64,000 bases of DNA, from contig JBIQHJ010000007.1 in assembly GCA_044508625.1 (NCBI GenBank), positions 1-64,000 of the forward strand. The letters are read 5' to 3'. This stretch comes from Castellaniella sp044508625. Lineage in GTDB: Bacteria > Pseudomonadota > Gammaproteobacteria > Burkholderiales > Burkholderiaceae_B. Shown here one piece after another: positions 44,118-55,419 of the stretch (within the stretch, counting starts at the first letter, position 1; every line of letters starts with the position of its first letter). Made by a program: the position numbers and the translations under genes. The notes beneath the pieces were generated by a model that was given only the letters and a program-made list of their open reading frames with translations, had not been told where the DNA came from and made no database searches.

Positions 44118-46225
44118 TGGCGGAGCATGCGTTCGAGCACTGGGATGCGCCGGGCGGGAACCGCGCGGCGCTGTGGGCGCATGCGCAGGCCTGGCGCGAG
44201 GCGGGGGCGCTGCGCGCGCTGGACCTGGCGTTCGGCCGCTTCCTCGCCGACTGCGCTCCCGAGGCCCCGGAGCTCGCGATATGGCTGGCGATCTGGTGCA
44301 GCGCCCAGCTCGGGCATGGGCACGTCTGCCTGGACCTGGGCGCGCTGTGCGACGATGCCGCCGATACGCTGGCCCTGGGCGATGCGCGGCCCGAGGGCCT
44401 GGGGGCCATGGCGCGCGCGCTTCGGCGCGGCGGGCTCGAGGCCTGCCTGCGCGCGCTGGAACACTCGGGCTTCACCGGTGGGGGGGAGGGGGGCGAGCCC
44501 CTCGTGCGCCGCGGCCATCGCCTGTACCTCGCCCGCTATTGGCGCGCCGAGCGCCGCGTGCGGGCGCGGATCGACCGGCGGCTGGCGCCGGGCGGCGCGG
44601 CCGTGGATGACGCGCGCGCGCGGGCGTGGCTCGACGCCTTGTTCCCCCCGGCCCCGGGCGAGGACGTGGACTGGCAGAAGATCGCCTGCGCGACCGCCCT
44701 GGACCATGCCTTCTGCGTCGTGACGGGCGGCCCCGGGACGGGCAAGACGACCACCGTGGTGCGCCTGCTGGCGGCGCTGCAAGGCCTCGCCCAGGAAGGC
44801 GGCGCGGCCTCGGGGCTGCGCATCCGGCTGGCAGCGCCGACCGGCAAGGCCGCGGCCCGCCTGAACGATTCGATCGGCTCGGCGCTGGCGCGCCTGCGCC
44901 TGGAGGCGCCGGACTTCGTCCAGCCGGCCCTGGCCGCGATTCCGGCGCATGCGCAGACCGTGCATCGCCTGCTGGGCGGGCGGCCCGATACCCGGCGCTT
45001 CCGCCATACCGCGGATCGTCCCCTGCCGGCCGACGTCCTGGTGGTCGACGAGGCCTCGATGCTGGACATCGAGATGATGGACGCGGTGCTGGCGGCGCTG
45101 CCGGAGCGCGCGCGGCTGGTCCTGCTGGGCGACAAGGACCAGCTCGCCTCGGTCGAGGCCGGCGCGGTCCTGGGCGAGCTGTGCGCCCGCGCGGAGCAAG
45201 GCCATTACACGCCGTCGCGGCGCGCGCGCATCGCGGCGCTCACGGGGCAGGAAATCCCCGCCGGGCGCTGCGATCCCGGGGGGACGGCGCTGGACCAGGC
45301 CATCGTCATGCTGCGCCACAGCCGCCGCTTCGAGGCCGGGAGCGGCATCGGGCGCTTCGCGGCGGCCGTCAACGCGGGGAACCTCGCTGCCGTGCGCGCC
45401 CTGCGGGAGGATCCGCCGGCGGGACTGGCCTTCCTCGTGCCGCGCGGTGCGGAGGACCCGCGCCTCGATGCCCTGCTGTGCGGAGGCGCGCGGGACGCCG
45501 CCCGCGACGCCGATCGCGCCGGCCATGCCGGAGCCGCCGAGGATTTCGGGGGTGCGGAGGATGGCGCGCGGGACGCCGCCCGCGCCTCCGGCTATGGCGC
45601 CTATTTCCGCTGTATCGAGGCGGAGTTTCCGGGGGAGGCGGCCTCGCCCGAGGCGATCGACCGCTGGGCGCGCGCCGTCCTGGAGGCGCGGGGTCGCTTC
45701 CAGGCGCTGTGCGCGGTGCGCGAGGGTCCCTGGGGCGCGCAAGGCCTGAACCGGCGCGTCGAGGCGGGCCTGCGCGCCCGGGGCTGGATCGGCGCCGCCC
45801 ATGGCGCCTGGTATCCGGGGCGGCCGGTCCTGGTGACGCGCAACCAGCGCGAACTGGGGCTCGCCAACGGGGATACGGGCGTGGTCCTGTCCGTGCCCGA
45901 GCCCGGCGAGCCGGGCGGGCGGATCCGGATCGCGTTCGCGCGCGATGACGGCTCGGGCGGCGTGCGCTGGATCGCGTCGGGCCGCGTGGCCGACATCGAG
46001 ACCGCCTATGCCTTGACGGTGCACAAGTCGCAGGGCTCGGAATTCGACGAGGTCGCGCTGGTCCTGCCCGAGCGCGGCGGGCCGATCCTGAGCCGGGAGC
46101 TGCTGTACACCGGGGCCACCCGGGCGCGGCGTGCGCTGACGGTGGTCGTGCCCGGCGGCGGGCCGGCGCTGGACGAGGCCGTGGAGCGCCGGGTGCGGCG
46201 CGCGGGGGGATTGCTGGCCGACTAG
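44117..46225 (+). CDS. recD: Exodeoxyribonuclease V alpha subunit RecD
   Basis: The 702-residue 5'-3' SF1B helicase has Walker A GGPGTGKTTT at about 204, VLVVDEASMLDIEMM (motif II), GDKDQLASVEAGAVLGEL (motif III) and the C-terminal TVHKSQGSEFDEVALVLP and YTGATRARRAL motifs. An internal segment near residues 450-485 is a low-complexity insert with two GARDAAR copies, absent from typical RecD. The single-base overlap with recB (TGATG) indicates coupled translation. Confidence 0.93.
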   Translation: MAEHAFEHWDAPGGNRAALWAHAQAWREAGALRALDLAFGRFLADCAPEAPELAIWLAIWCSAQLGHGHVCLDLGALCDDAADTLALGDARPEGLGAMARALRRGGLEACLRALEHSGFTGGGEGGEPLVRRGHRLYLARYWRAERRVRARIDRRLAPGGAAVDDARARAWLDALFPPAPGEDVDWQKIACATALDHAFCVVTGGPGTGKTTTVVRLLAALQGLAQEGGAASGLRIRLAAPTGKAAARLNDSIGSALARLRLEAPDFVQPALAAIPAHAQTVHRLLGGRPDTRRFRHTADRPLPADVLVVDEASMLDIEMMDAVLAALPERARLVLLGDKDQLASVEAGAVLGELCARAEQGHYTPSRRARIAALTGQEIPAGRCDPGGTALDQAIVMLRHSRRFEAGSGIGRFAAAVNAGNLAAVRALREDPPAGLAFLVPRGAEDPRLDALLCGGARDAARDADRAGHAGAAEDFGGAEDGARDAARASGYGAYFRCIEAEFPGEAASPEAIDRWARAVLEARGRFQALCAVREGPWGAQGLNRRVEAGLRARGWIGAAHGAWYPGRPVLVTRNQRELGLANGDTGVVLSVPEPGEPGGRIRIAFARDDGSGGVRWIASGRVADIETAYALTVHKSQGSEFDEVALVLPERGGPILSRELLYTGATRARRALTVVVPGGGPALDEAVERRVRRAGGLLAD

Positions 46226-46356
46226 GCGCGGACGGGCCTCCGACCAGGCGTGGACGGGCCCCGGAGGCCGCGCCGCGCCTCCCGCCGGCGCGGGCCATGC
46301 CGCGGATGGGCCGCGCGGATAAAATGGCGGCATCCACGACAGGCTAGGAGGTTTGG

Positions 46357-48003
46357 ATGGGCAATATTTTTGATCAGGATCTACCCAGGACACCCGCGAA
46401 TTTTGCGCCCCTGACCCCGCTGCCGTTCCTGGAACGGGCCGCCGAGGTCTATCCGGGGCGCCTGGCCGTCGTGCATGGACTGGGCGAGCAGGCGATCCGC
46501 GCCACGTGGGCGCAACTGTATGCGCGCTGCCGCCGCCTGGCGAGCGCCCTGGCCGCGCGGGGCGTGGAGCCGGGCGACACCGTGGCGGTGATGCTGCCGA
46601 ACACGCCGGCCATGGTCGAGGCCCACTTCGGCATCCCCATGTGCGGGGCCGTGCTCAACACCCTCAACACCCGGCTGGATCCGTCGACCATCGCATTCAT
46701 GCTGGACCACGGCGAGGCGCGCGTGGCGATCGTCGACACCGAGTTCTCCGAGGTGTTGCGCAAGGCGCTGGACCTGCGCCGGGGCAGCCGGCCGATCGAG
46801 GTGGTGGAGGTGTCCGATCCGGTCTACCAGGGCGCGGGCGGCTCGATCGGCGGGACGGACTACGAGGACCTGCTGGCGAGCGGCGACGAGTCCTGGGCCT
46901 GGCGCATGCCGGGCGACGAGTGGGAGGCGATTTCGCTCAACTACACCAGCGGCACCACCGGCGACCCCAAGGGCGTGGTCTATCACCATCGCGGCGCGGC
47001 GATCAACGCGGTCTCCAACATCCTCGAATGGGACATGCCCAAGCACGCCGTCTACCTGTGGACGCTGCCGATGTTCCATTGCAACGGCTGGTGCTTTCCC
47101 TGGACCCTGGCGGCGCGCGCGGGCGTGAACGTCTGCCTGCGCCGCGTCGATCCCCAGCTCATGGTCGACCTGATGCGCGAGCACGGGGTCACCCACTATT
47201 GCGGCGCGCCCATCGTGCACAGCATGCTGGTCAACGCGCCCCCGGCCCTGCGCGAGCGCATTCCCGCGGGTATCCGCGCGATGGTGGCCGGCGCCGCGCC
47301 CCCGGCCTCGATGATCGAGGGCATGGAGGCCCTGGGGATCGACCTGACCCACGTCTACGGCCTGACCGAGGTCTATGGCCCGGCCACGGTCTGTGCCAAG
47401 CACGAGGACTGGGATGCGCTGGACATCGGCAAGCGCGCCGAGCTCAATGCCCGCCAGGGCGTGCGCTATCACCTGCAGCGCGCCGCGGCGGTGCTGGACC
47501 CCGAGACCCTGCGGCCGGTGCCCGCCGACGGCGAGACCATGGGCGAGATCATGTTCCAGGGCAACATCTGCATGAAGGGCTACCTCAAGGACCCGCAGGC
47601 CACGCGCGCGGCGCTCGCCGACGGCTGGTTCCATAGCGGCGACCTGGCGGTGACGTATCCGGACGGCTACATCAAGATCAAGGACCGCAGCAAGGACATC
47701 ATCATCTCGGGCGGCGAGAACATCTCCTCCATCGAGGTCGAGGACGTGCTGTACCGGCATCCGGCGGTGCTGGCGGCCGCGGTGGTGGCGCGGCCCGATC
47801 CGCGCTGGGGCGAGACGCCCTGCGCCTTCGTCGAGCTCAAGGAGGGGGCCTCGGCGACGGCCGAGGACATCATTGCGCATTGCAAGCAGCACCTGGCGAG
47901 CTTCAAGGCGCCCCGGACGGTGGTGTTCGGCGAGCTGCCCAAGACCTCCACGGGCAAGATCCAGAAGTACGAACTGCGCACACGGGCGGCGGACGCATCG
48001 TGA
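46357..48003 (+). CDS. AMP-forming acyl-CoA synthetase
   Basis: The 548-residue enzyme activates a carboxylic acid with ATP and CoA. The P-loop motif YTSGTTGDPKG is at about residues 197-207. It is followed by the acyl-pocket region PMFHCNGWCFPW, the A5 motif VYGLTEVYGPAT and the A7/A8 motifs WFHSGDLAVTYPDGYIKIKDRSKD, with the catalytic Lys in KTSTGKIQKYELR near the end. The layout matches the 540-residue group containing methylmercaptopropionyl-CoA ligase and short/medium-chain ligases. Substrate is not determined. AGGAGG precedes the ATG. The next gene overlaps its stop (GTGA). Confidence 0.9.
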   Translation: MGNIFDQDLPRTPANFAPLTPLPFLERAAEVYPGRLAVVHGLGEQAIRATWAQLYARCRRLASALAARGVEPGDTVAVMLPNTPAMVEAHFGIPMCGAVLNTLNTRLDPSTIAFMLDHGEARVAIVDTEFSEVLRKALDLRRGSRPIEVVEVSDPVYQGAGGSIGGTDYEDLLASGDESWAWRMPGDEWEAISLNYTSGTTGDPKGVVYHHRGAAINAVSNILEWDMPKHAVYLWTLPMFHCNGWCFPWTLAARAGVNVCLRRVDPQLMVDLMREHGVTHYCGAPIVHSMLVNAPPALRERIPAGIRAMVAGAAPPASMIEGMEALGIDLTHVYGLTEVYGPATVCAKHEDWDALDIGKRAELNARQGVRYHLQRAAAVLDPETLRPVPADGETMGEIMFQGNICMKGYLKDPQATRAALADGWFHSGDLAVTYPDGYIKIKDRSKDIIISGGENISSIEVEDVLYRHPAVLAAAVVARPDPRWGETPCAFVELKEGASATAEDIIAHCKQHLASFKAPRTVVFGELPKTSTGKIQKYELRTRAADAS

Positions 48004-49490
48004 CTGCCGGAACCTGGCCCCATGCGCTCCTGACGCCGGCCCGGATGGCCGTGGCCGACCGCCTGGCGATCGAGGGCGGCGTTCCCGGCGTCGCGCTGAT
48101 GGAGGCGGCGGGCAAGGCCGTGGCCGATGCCGTGATCGACCGCTGGACCATCACCCCGGTCTGCGTGCTGTGCGGCCCGGGCAACAACGGCGGCGACGGC
48201 TTCGTCGCGGCGCGCCGCCTGCGCGATGCGGGCTGGCCGGTCCGCGTCGCGCTGCTGGGCCGCCTCGAGGACCTGCGCGGCGATGCGGCGGTGTGCGCGC
48301 GGGCCTGGGACGGCCCGGTCGAGGCACTGGGGCCGGCCGCGCTGGAAGGCGCCGGGCTGGTGATCGATGCCGTGCTGGGCGCGGGCCTGTCGCGTCCGCT
48401 CGAGGGCGTGCCGCTGGCGACCATCGAGGCCGTCAACCGCAGCGGCCTGCCGGTCTGCGCCGTGGACGTCCCCAGCGGCCTGGATGGCGCGACCGGACGG
48501 ATCCTGGGCGCTGCCGTGCGGGCGCGCCTGACGGTGACGTTCTTTCGCCGCAAGCCGGGGCACCTGCTGATGCCCGGGCGAGCCCTGTGCGGGGAATTGC
48601 TGTGCGCCGACATCGGCATTCCCGACACGGTGCTGGACGCCATCGTTCCCGATTGCCAGGCCAATCACCCCGACCTCTGGATCGGGCACTATCCCTGGCC
48701 CACGCTCGAGAGCCACAAATACCGGCGCGGCCATCTCCTGATGATCGGCGGCGAGACCCTGCTCGGCGCGAGCCGCCTGGCCTGCCACGCCGCCGCGCGC
48801 ATGGGCGCGGGCCTGGTGACGCTCGCCGTGCCGCCCGCGGTCTGGCCGATACAGGCCGCGGCCTTGACCTGCGTGATGGTGGCCCGCCTGCCCGAGAACG
48901 GGTCGCTGGACGAGGCCCTGGCCGACGAGCGCCGCAACGCGCTGCTGATCGGCCCCGGCCTGGGCGTGTCGATGCGCACCCGCGCCCAGACCCTGGCGGT
49001 CCTGTCCGCGCGCCGGCCCTGCGTGCTCGATGCCGATGCGATCAGCAGCTTCGCCGAGGCGCCGGACCTGCTGCTCGAGGCCCTGCACGAGGGCTGCGTG
49101 CTGACGCCCCACGAAGGGGAGTTCGCGCGGCTGTTTCCCGGCCTGGAAGGCGACAAGCTCTCGCGCGCGCGGGCGGCGGCGCGCGCGAGCGGCGCCGTGC
49201 TGGTCGTGAAGGGGGCCGACACGGTGATCGCCCATCCGGGCGGGCAGGCGGTGATCAACGACAATGCGCCGCCCGAGCTGGCGACCGGCGGCTCGGGCGA
49301 CGTGCTGGCCGGCTGCATCGCGGGCCTGCTGGCGCAGGGCATGGCGCCCTTCGAGGCGGCATGCGCCGCCGTGTACCTGCATGGGCAGGCCGCCGCCGGA
49401 TTCGGCCCGGGCCTGATCGCTCAGGACCTGCCCGAGGAATTGCCGGGCGTCCTGGCGGCATTGCGCGCGCGCTCGCGCGCGGAGGATTGA
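48000..49490 (+). CDS. nnr: Bifunctional NAD(P)H-hydrate repair enzyme (epimerase plus dehydratase)
   Basis: The 496-residue protein joins an N-terminal NAD(P)HX epimerase (YjeF_N; CVLCGPGNNGGDGFVAARRL and VIDAVLGAGLSRPL) to a C-terminal ADP-dependent (S)-NAD(P)HX dehydratase (ribokinase-like; LMIGGETLLGASRLACHAAARMGAG, VLTPHEGEFARLFPG, and the catalytic APPELATGGSGDVLAG). It repairs hydrated nicotinamide cofactors. The GTG start at 48000 overlaps the ligase stop, so translation is coupled. Confidence 0.93.
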   Translation: MTAGTWPHALLTPARMAVADRLAIEGGVPGVALMEAAGKAVADAVIDRWTITPVCVLCGPGNNGGDGFVAARRLRDAGWPVRVALLGRLEDLRGDAAVCARAWDGPVEALGPAALEGAGLVIDAVLGAGLSRPLEGVPLATIEAVNRSGLPVCAVDVPSGLDGATGRILGAAVRARLTVTFFRRKPGHLLMPGRALCGELLCADIGIPDTVLDAIVPDCQANHPDLWIGHYPWPTLESHKYRRGHLLMIGGETLLGASRLACHAAARMGAGLVTLAVPPAVWPIQAAALTCVMVARLPENGSLDEALADERRNALLIGPGLGVSMRTRAQTLAVLSARRPCVLDADAISSFAEAPDLLLEALHEGCVLTPHEGEFARLFPGLEGDKLSRARAAARASGAVLVVKGADTVIAHPGGQAVINDNAPPELATGGSGDVLAGCIAGLLAQGMAPFEAACAAVYLHGQAAAGFGPGLIAQDLPEELPGVLAALRARSRAED

Positions 49491-49495
49491 GGCAT

Positions 49496-50344
49496 ATGGC
49501 GGACGTGGTGGCCCTGGTTTTCGATTTCGACGATACGCTGGCGCCGGACAGCACCTCGGGCTTCCTGGAGGACATTGGCGTGGACGCGGTGTCGTTCTGG
49601 AAGGACGAGGTCGGCTCCTTGCTGGAGCACGAGGACTGGGATCCGGTGCCGGCCTACCTCCATCGCCTGATCGAGCTCTCGCGCTCGGGACGCCATGGCG
49701 CCATCACGCGCGAGCGGCTCGAGCGCTGGGGCGCGCGGCTGCCGCTGCACGACGGGGTCGAGAGCCTGTTCGACCGTTTGCGCACGCGCCTGCGCAAGGC
49801 GCATCCCCAGGTCCAGCTCGAGTTCTACCTGATCTCCAGCGGCATCGGCGACGTGCTGCGCCATACGCCGATCGCCCACCAGTTCACCGAGATCTGGGCG
49901 TCGGAATTCACCTACGACGCGGCGGGCGCGATCGATTTCCCGCGCCGCATCGTGAGCTTCACCGACAAGACCCGCTATCTGTTCCACATCCAGAAGGGGA
50001 TCTTCGGACCGGAATCGCGCAACAAGCCTTTCGAGGTCAACCGCAAGGTGGATACCGACAAGCTGCGCGTCCCTTTCGAGCAGATGATCTTCGTGGGCGA
50101 CGGCTACACCGACATCCCCTGCTTTTCGCTGGTCAGGCGCTCGGGCGGCGTGGCGTTCGGCGTCTGGGACCCGCGCCACCGGGAAAAGCGCAGCCGCGCC
50201 TGGGGCTTCATCCAGGAGGGCAGGGTGTCCAATCTCAACCAGGCCCGCTTCGGCGAGGACGCCGAGCTCTATCAGTGGCTGGAGGAAGCCGTCGAGAGCC
50301 TGGCGGCCAAGATCGTCCTCAACGCCCGGACCTACCGGGGATGA
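49496..50344 (+). CDS. HAD-superfamily phosphatase-like hydrolase
   Basis: The 282-residue protein carries haloacid-dehalogenase motifs: motif I VFDFDDTLAPD (nucleophile Asp near residue 10), motif II region FYLISSGIGDVL, a Lys in DTDKLRVPF and motif IV IFVGDGYTDIPC. Proteins of this form occur next to nnr and tadA in related bacteria and are annotated only as HAD hydrolases. Substrate unknown. GGAGG lies eleven bases before the ATG. It is separated by one base from tadA. Confidence 0.85.
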   Translation: MADVVALVFDFDDTLAPDSTSGFLEDIGVDAVSFWKDEVGSLLEHEDWDPVPAYLHRLIELSRSGRHGAITRERLERWGARLPLHDGVESLFDRLRTRLRKAHPQVQLEFYLISSGIGDVLRHTPIAHQFTEIWASEFTYDAAGAIDFPRRIVSFTDKTRYLFHIQKGIFGPESRNKPFEVNRKVDTDKLRVPFEQMIFVGDGYTDIPCFSLVRRSGGVAFGVWDPRHREKRSRAWGFIQEGRVSNLNQARFGEDAELYQWLEEAVESLAAKIVLNARTYRG

Positions 50345-50345
50345 G

Positions 50346-52031
50346 ATGAGGCCGGCGGCAGAGGATACCGAGGCGCTGGACGACCAGCGGGCCATGGGTC
50401 TCGCCCTCGAGCAGGCACGCCTGGCGGCCGCGCTGGGCGAGGTGCCGGTGGGCGCCGTGGTGCTGGACGCCGAGGGCAGGCTCGTCGGCACGGGTCACAA
50501 CCGCACGATCATCGACCGCGATCCCAGCGCGCATGCCGAGATCGTGGCCTTGCGGGCGGCTGCGCAGGCCCTGGGCAACCACCGCCTGGGCGGCGCCCGG
50601 CTCTACGTGACCCTGGAGCCCTGCGCCATGTGCCTGGGCGCCATGCTGCATGCGCGCCTGGCCGAGGTGGTGTATGGCGCCGACGATCCCAAGACCGGGG
50701 CTTGCGGCGGCGTGATCGCCCTGCACACGCAGCCCCTGCTGAACCACCACACGGCGGTGCGCGCCGGCGTGCGCGCCGAGGAGGGCGGCGAGCTGCTGCG
50801 CGCGTTCTTCCGCGCCCGGCGCCGGTCCGCGCGGGGCGACGCTGCGGCCGGGCGGCCCCGGGGCGAGGCCGGCGCCCCCGTGTCCGGCCCGGGGCGCGCC
50901 GCCTCGCCACCGGGCAGTTTCCATACTTCGATACAGGATGCACCACTCATGGACCACAGTTCACCGGCAGGCGCCCCTGGCGGCCATGCCCACCATCACG
51001 CGGGCCATGCCTGCGACGATCCCGGCTGCGCGGCGCACGGGACATACGGGGCGCCCGGGATGCAGGAGGCGCACGGGGGGCATGGAGCGCACGGGGCCCG
51101 CGAGGCGCACGGGGAGCACGAGATCCACGAGGCGCATGCGCAGCCTTCCGGCATCTATCTGATTTCCCCGTCGGGGGCGGTGCGCGACCCGGAAACCGTG
51201 CGCCTGGCCCAGCAGCGCCTGCGGGCCATGGGCTACCGGGTGGCGATCGACCGGGCCGCGCTCGCGGTGCACGAGCGTTTCGCGGGGACCGACAGGCAGC
51301 GGCTCGCGGGCATCGCCCGCGCCCTCAAGCAAAAGCATCCGGTGGTGATGGCGACCCGCGGCGGCTACGGCCTGAGCCGGCTGCTGCCGCTGATCGACTG
51401 GCGGGCCGTGGCCGACAGCGGCAAGACCTTCATCGGGCAGAGCGATTTCACGGTGTTCAATCTCGCGTTGCTGGCGCGCACCGGCGCGCAAAGCCTGGCG
51501 GGGCCGACCGCCGTGTTCGATTTCGGCGGAAAGACCGTCGACGACCTGACGCAGGCCCTGTTCCAGGAGACCCTCGGCGGCGAGCTCGAGGTCCTCAGCT
51601 TCGAGTCCCCGCGGGCCGATCCGGTCGACGCGCGCGGCATCCTCTGGGGCGGCAATCTCGCCATGGTGGCGTCCCTGGTGGGCACGCCCTACCTTCCCGA
51701 CGTCGAGGGCGGCATCCTGTTCCTCGAGGACGTGGCCGAGCACCCGTTCCGGATCGAGCGCATGCTGAGCCAGCTCTGGCATGCGGGCGTACTGCAAAAG
51801 CAGCGCGCCATCCTGCTGGGCCGCTTCACCGAGTACCGGCTCGCCGCGCACGACAATGGCTACGACCTGGACTCGGTGGTGCGCTGGCTGCGCGGCGCGG
51901 TCAAGGTGCCGGTCGTGCCGGGCCTGCCGTATGGCCACGTGCGGGTCAAGGCCACCCTGCCGGTGGGCGCGCGCGTGGGCATCGCCACCGAGGACGGCAT
52001 GGCGTACCTGCTGCTGCGGGAGCATCACTGA
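50346..52031 (+). CDS. tadA-ldcA: Fused TadA tRNA adenosine deaminase and LD-carboxypeptidase with His-rich linker
   Basis: One uninterrupted frame of 561 codons covers two enzymes. Residues 1-165 are TadA: zinc motif SAHAEIVAL (His63, Glu65) and EPCAMCLGAM (Cys93, Cys96). It makes inosine at the tRNA wobble position. A GC-rich linker (160-200) and a His-rich stretch (about 204-265, over a dozen His in 60 residues) follow. Residues 269-561 match cytoplasmic LdcA (YLISPSG, the nucleophile Ser in TRGGYGLSRLLP, LWGGNLAMVASLVGTPYLP, LEDVAEHPFRIERM), which trims recycled muropeptides. An internal ATG at 50949 with AGGA upstream could start a separate LdcA. No stop separates the two, so either a fusion or two products are possible. 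Confidence 0.85.
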   Translation: MRPAAEDTEALDDQRAMGLALEQARLAAALGEVPVGAVVLDAEGRLVGTGHNRTIIDRDPSAHAEIVALRAAAQALGNHRLGGARLYVTLEPCAMCLGAMLHARLAEVVYGADDPKTGACGGVIALHTQPLLNHHTAVRAGVRAEEGGELLRAFFRARRRSARGDAAAGRPRGEAGAPVSGPGRAASPPGSFHTSIQDAPLMDHSSPAGAPGGHAHHHAGHACDDPGCAAHGTYGAPGMQEAHGGHGAHGAREAHGEHEIHEAHAQPSGIYLISPSGAVRDPETVRLAQQRLRAMGYRVAIDRAALAVHERFAGTDRQRLAGIARALKQKHPVVMATRGGYGLSRLLPLIDWRAVADSGKTFIGQSDFTVFNLALLARTGAQSLAGPTAVFDFGGKTVDDLTQALFQETLGGELEVLSFESPRADPVDARGILWGGNLAMVASLVGTPYLPDVEGGILFLEDVAEHPFRIERMLSQLWHAGVLQKQRAILLGRFTEYRLAAHDNGYDLDSVVRWLRGAVKVPVVPGLPYGHVRVKATLPVGARVGIATEDGMAYLLLREHH

Positions 52032-52164
52032 TGGGCGGCGGGGAAGCTGGGCCGTGCCGCCGCGTTAATATATGATGACGTATGTTTGGGGCGGCGGCCA
52101 CTGGGACGCGCTCCCTTGGGATACGATGTCATACTTTTAGTAACTGAAATATCGAGGCGGAACC

Positions 52165-53733
52165 ATGCTGAAAGGAACCATGCTGATCGGGGCACGCGAC
52201 GTATTGGGCGCGGGGGCCGCGGTCCACGGCCGGAATCCGGCGACCGGCGAGGCGCTCGAGCCCGTCTATCCGGACGGCTCGACGGCGGACATCGACGCGG
52301 CCGTGGGCCTCGCCCTGGAGGCTTTCGGCGCGTACCGCCGCAGTTCGCCCGAGGCCCGCGGGCGGTTCCTGGATGCCGTGGCCGGGCAGATCACGGCCCT
52401 GGGCGATGCCCTGATCGAGCGCGCCATGCTCGAGACGGGCCTGCCGCGCGCGCGCCTGGAAGGCGAGCGGGCGCGCACCGTCAACCAGTTGCGCATGTTC
52501 GCCACCGACGCGCGGGCGGGCGGGTGGCTGGGCGCGCGGATCGACCATGCCCAGCCCGAGCGCAAGCCGGCGCCGCGCAGCGACCTGCGCGCGCAATACA
52601 TTCCGATCGGCCCGGTGGCCGTGTTCGGCGCGAGCAATTTCCCCCTGGCGTTCTCGGTGGCGGGGGGCGACACCGCCTCGGCCTGGGCGGCGGGCTGCCC
52701 CGTGATCGTGAAGGGGCATCCGGCGCATCCGGGCACCTCCGAACTGGTGGGCCGCGCGGTGCGGGCGGCGGTCCAGGAATGCGGCCTGCCGGAGGGCGTG
52801 TTTTCGCTGCTCCATGGCGCCACTCCCGAGTTCGGCCAGGCGCTGGCGACGCATCCCGGCATCCGGGCGGTGGCCTTCACGGGATCGCGCGGAGGCGGGC
52901 TGGCGCTGATGCGCGCGGCGGCCGGCCGCCCCGAACCCATCCCGGTGTTCGCCGAAATGAGCAGCATCAACCCGGTGTTCCTGCTGCCCCGGGCCCTGGA
53001 GGCCGGCGCCGAGCGGATCGCCGCCGGTTTCGTGGCCTCGCTGACGGGCAGCGCCGGCCAGCTCTGCACCAACCCGGGCCTGCTGATCGGGGTCGATTCC
53101 CCGGCCCTGGACCGCTTCGTCGACGAGGCCCTGCGGGCCCTGGGCGCCATCGCGCCCTCGACGATGCTGAGCAGCGGCATCCACGCGGCCTACGAGCGCG
53201 GTGTGGCGCAGTTGAGCCAGAACGCCGCCGTGCGGGTGCTGGGCCGCGGCCAGCCCGCGGCCGGCGGCCACCAGTGCTGCGCCGCCCTGATGGAAACGGA
53301 TTTCGACGCCTTCGCGGCCGCGCCGCACGCCCTCGGGCAAGAGGTGTTCGGCGCGAGTTCCCTGCTGGTCCGCTGCCCGGACGAGGCCCGGATGCGCGCC
53401 CTGGTGCCGCTCCTCGAGGGGCAATTGACGGCCACCCTGCATGCCAGCCCCGATGATGATCCGACCCTGATCGCCGACCTGATGTCGGCCCTCGAGCTCA
53501 AGGCCGGCCGCCTACTGTTCAATGGATTCCCGACCGGGGTCGAGGTGTGCGGCGCCATGGTCCACGGAGGGCCGTTCCCCGCCACCTCGGACGCCCGCAC
53601 GACCTCGGTCGGACTGATGGCCCAGCAGCGCTTCCTGCGCCCGGTGTGCTATCAGGACGTGCCCGACGCGGCCCTGCCCGAGGCCCTGCGCGAGGCGAAT
53701 CCCTGGCGCGTGGCGCGCATCGAGACCCACTGA
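52165..53733 (+). CDS. Aldehyde dehydrogenase, alpha-ketoglutaric semialdehyde dehydrogenase type
   Basis: The 522-residue enzyme has the NADP-ALDH pattern of ketoglutarate-semialdehyde dehydrogenases: RNPATGEAL near the start, FGASNFPLAFSVAGGDTASAWAAGCPVIVK in two adjacent pieces, VAFTGSRGGGLAL, the catalytic Glu in VFAEMSSINPVF and the nucleophile Cys in AGQLCTNPGL. A family-specific ending ARTTSVGLMAQQRFLRPVCYQ follows. It oxidises 2-oxoglutarate semialdehyde in hydroxyproline, glucarate or arabinose breakdown. No pathway genes are adjacent. GAGGCGG precedes the ATG. Confidence 0.9.
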   Translation: MLKGTMLIGARDVLGAGAAVHGRNPATGEALEPVYPDGSTADIDAAVGLALEAFGAYRRSSPEARGRFLDAVAGQITALGDALIERAMLETGLPRARLEGERARTVNQLRMFATDARAGGWLGARIDHAQPERKPAPRSDLRAQYIPIGPVAVFGASNFPLAFSVAGGDTASAWAAGCPVIVKGHPAHPGTSELVGRAVRAAVQECGLPEGVFSLLHGATPEFGQALATHPGIRAVAFTGSRGGGLALMRAAAGRPEPIPVFAEMSSINPVFLLPRALEAGAERIAAGFVASLTGSAGQLCTNPGLLIGVDSPALDRFVDEALRALGAIAPSTMLSSGIHAAYERGVAQLSQNAAVRVLGRGQPAAGGHQCCAALMETDFDAFAAAPHALGQEVFGASSLLVRCPDEARMRALVPLLEGQLTATLHASPDDDPTLIADLMSALELKAGRLLFNGFPTGVEVCGAMVHGGPFPATSDARTTSVGLMAQQRFLRPVCYQDVPDAALPEALREANPWRVARIETH

Positions 53734-53810
53734 GGATCCCGGGCGGGCGAGCCCTCGCCCGCCTGTTACACTAGCAGGTTATCTTGAATCCTTCGGGGCC
53801 ACCTGCAACC

Positions 53811-55412
<1,602 letters not shown>

Positions 55413-55419
55413 GGCCGGC

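Noticed and set aside
44003..46393. Long minus-strand open frame opposite recD
   Set aside because: Shadow of recD; the translation has no domain and covers the end of recB as well.
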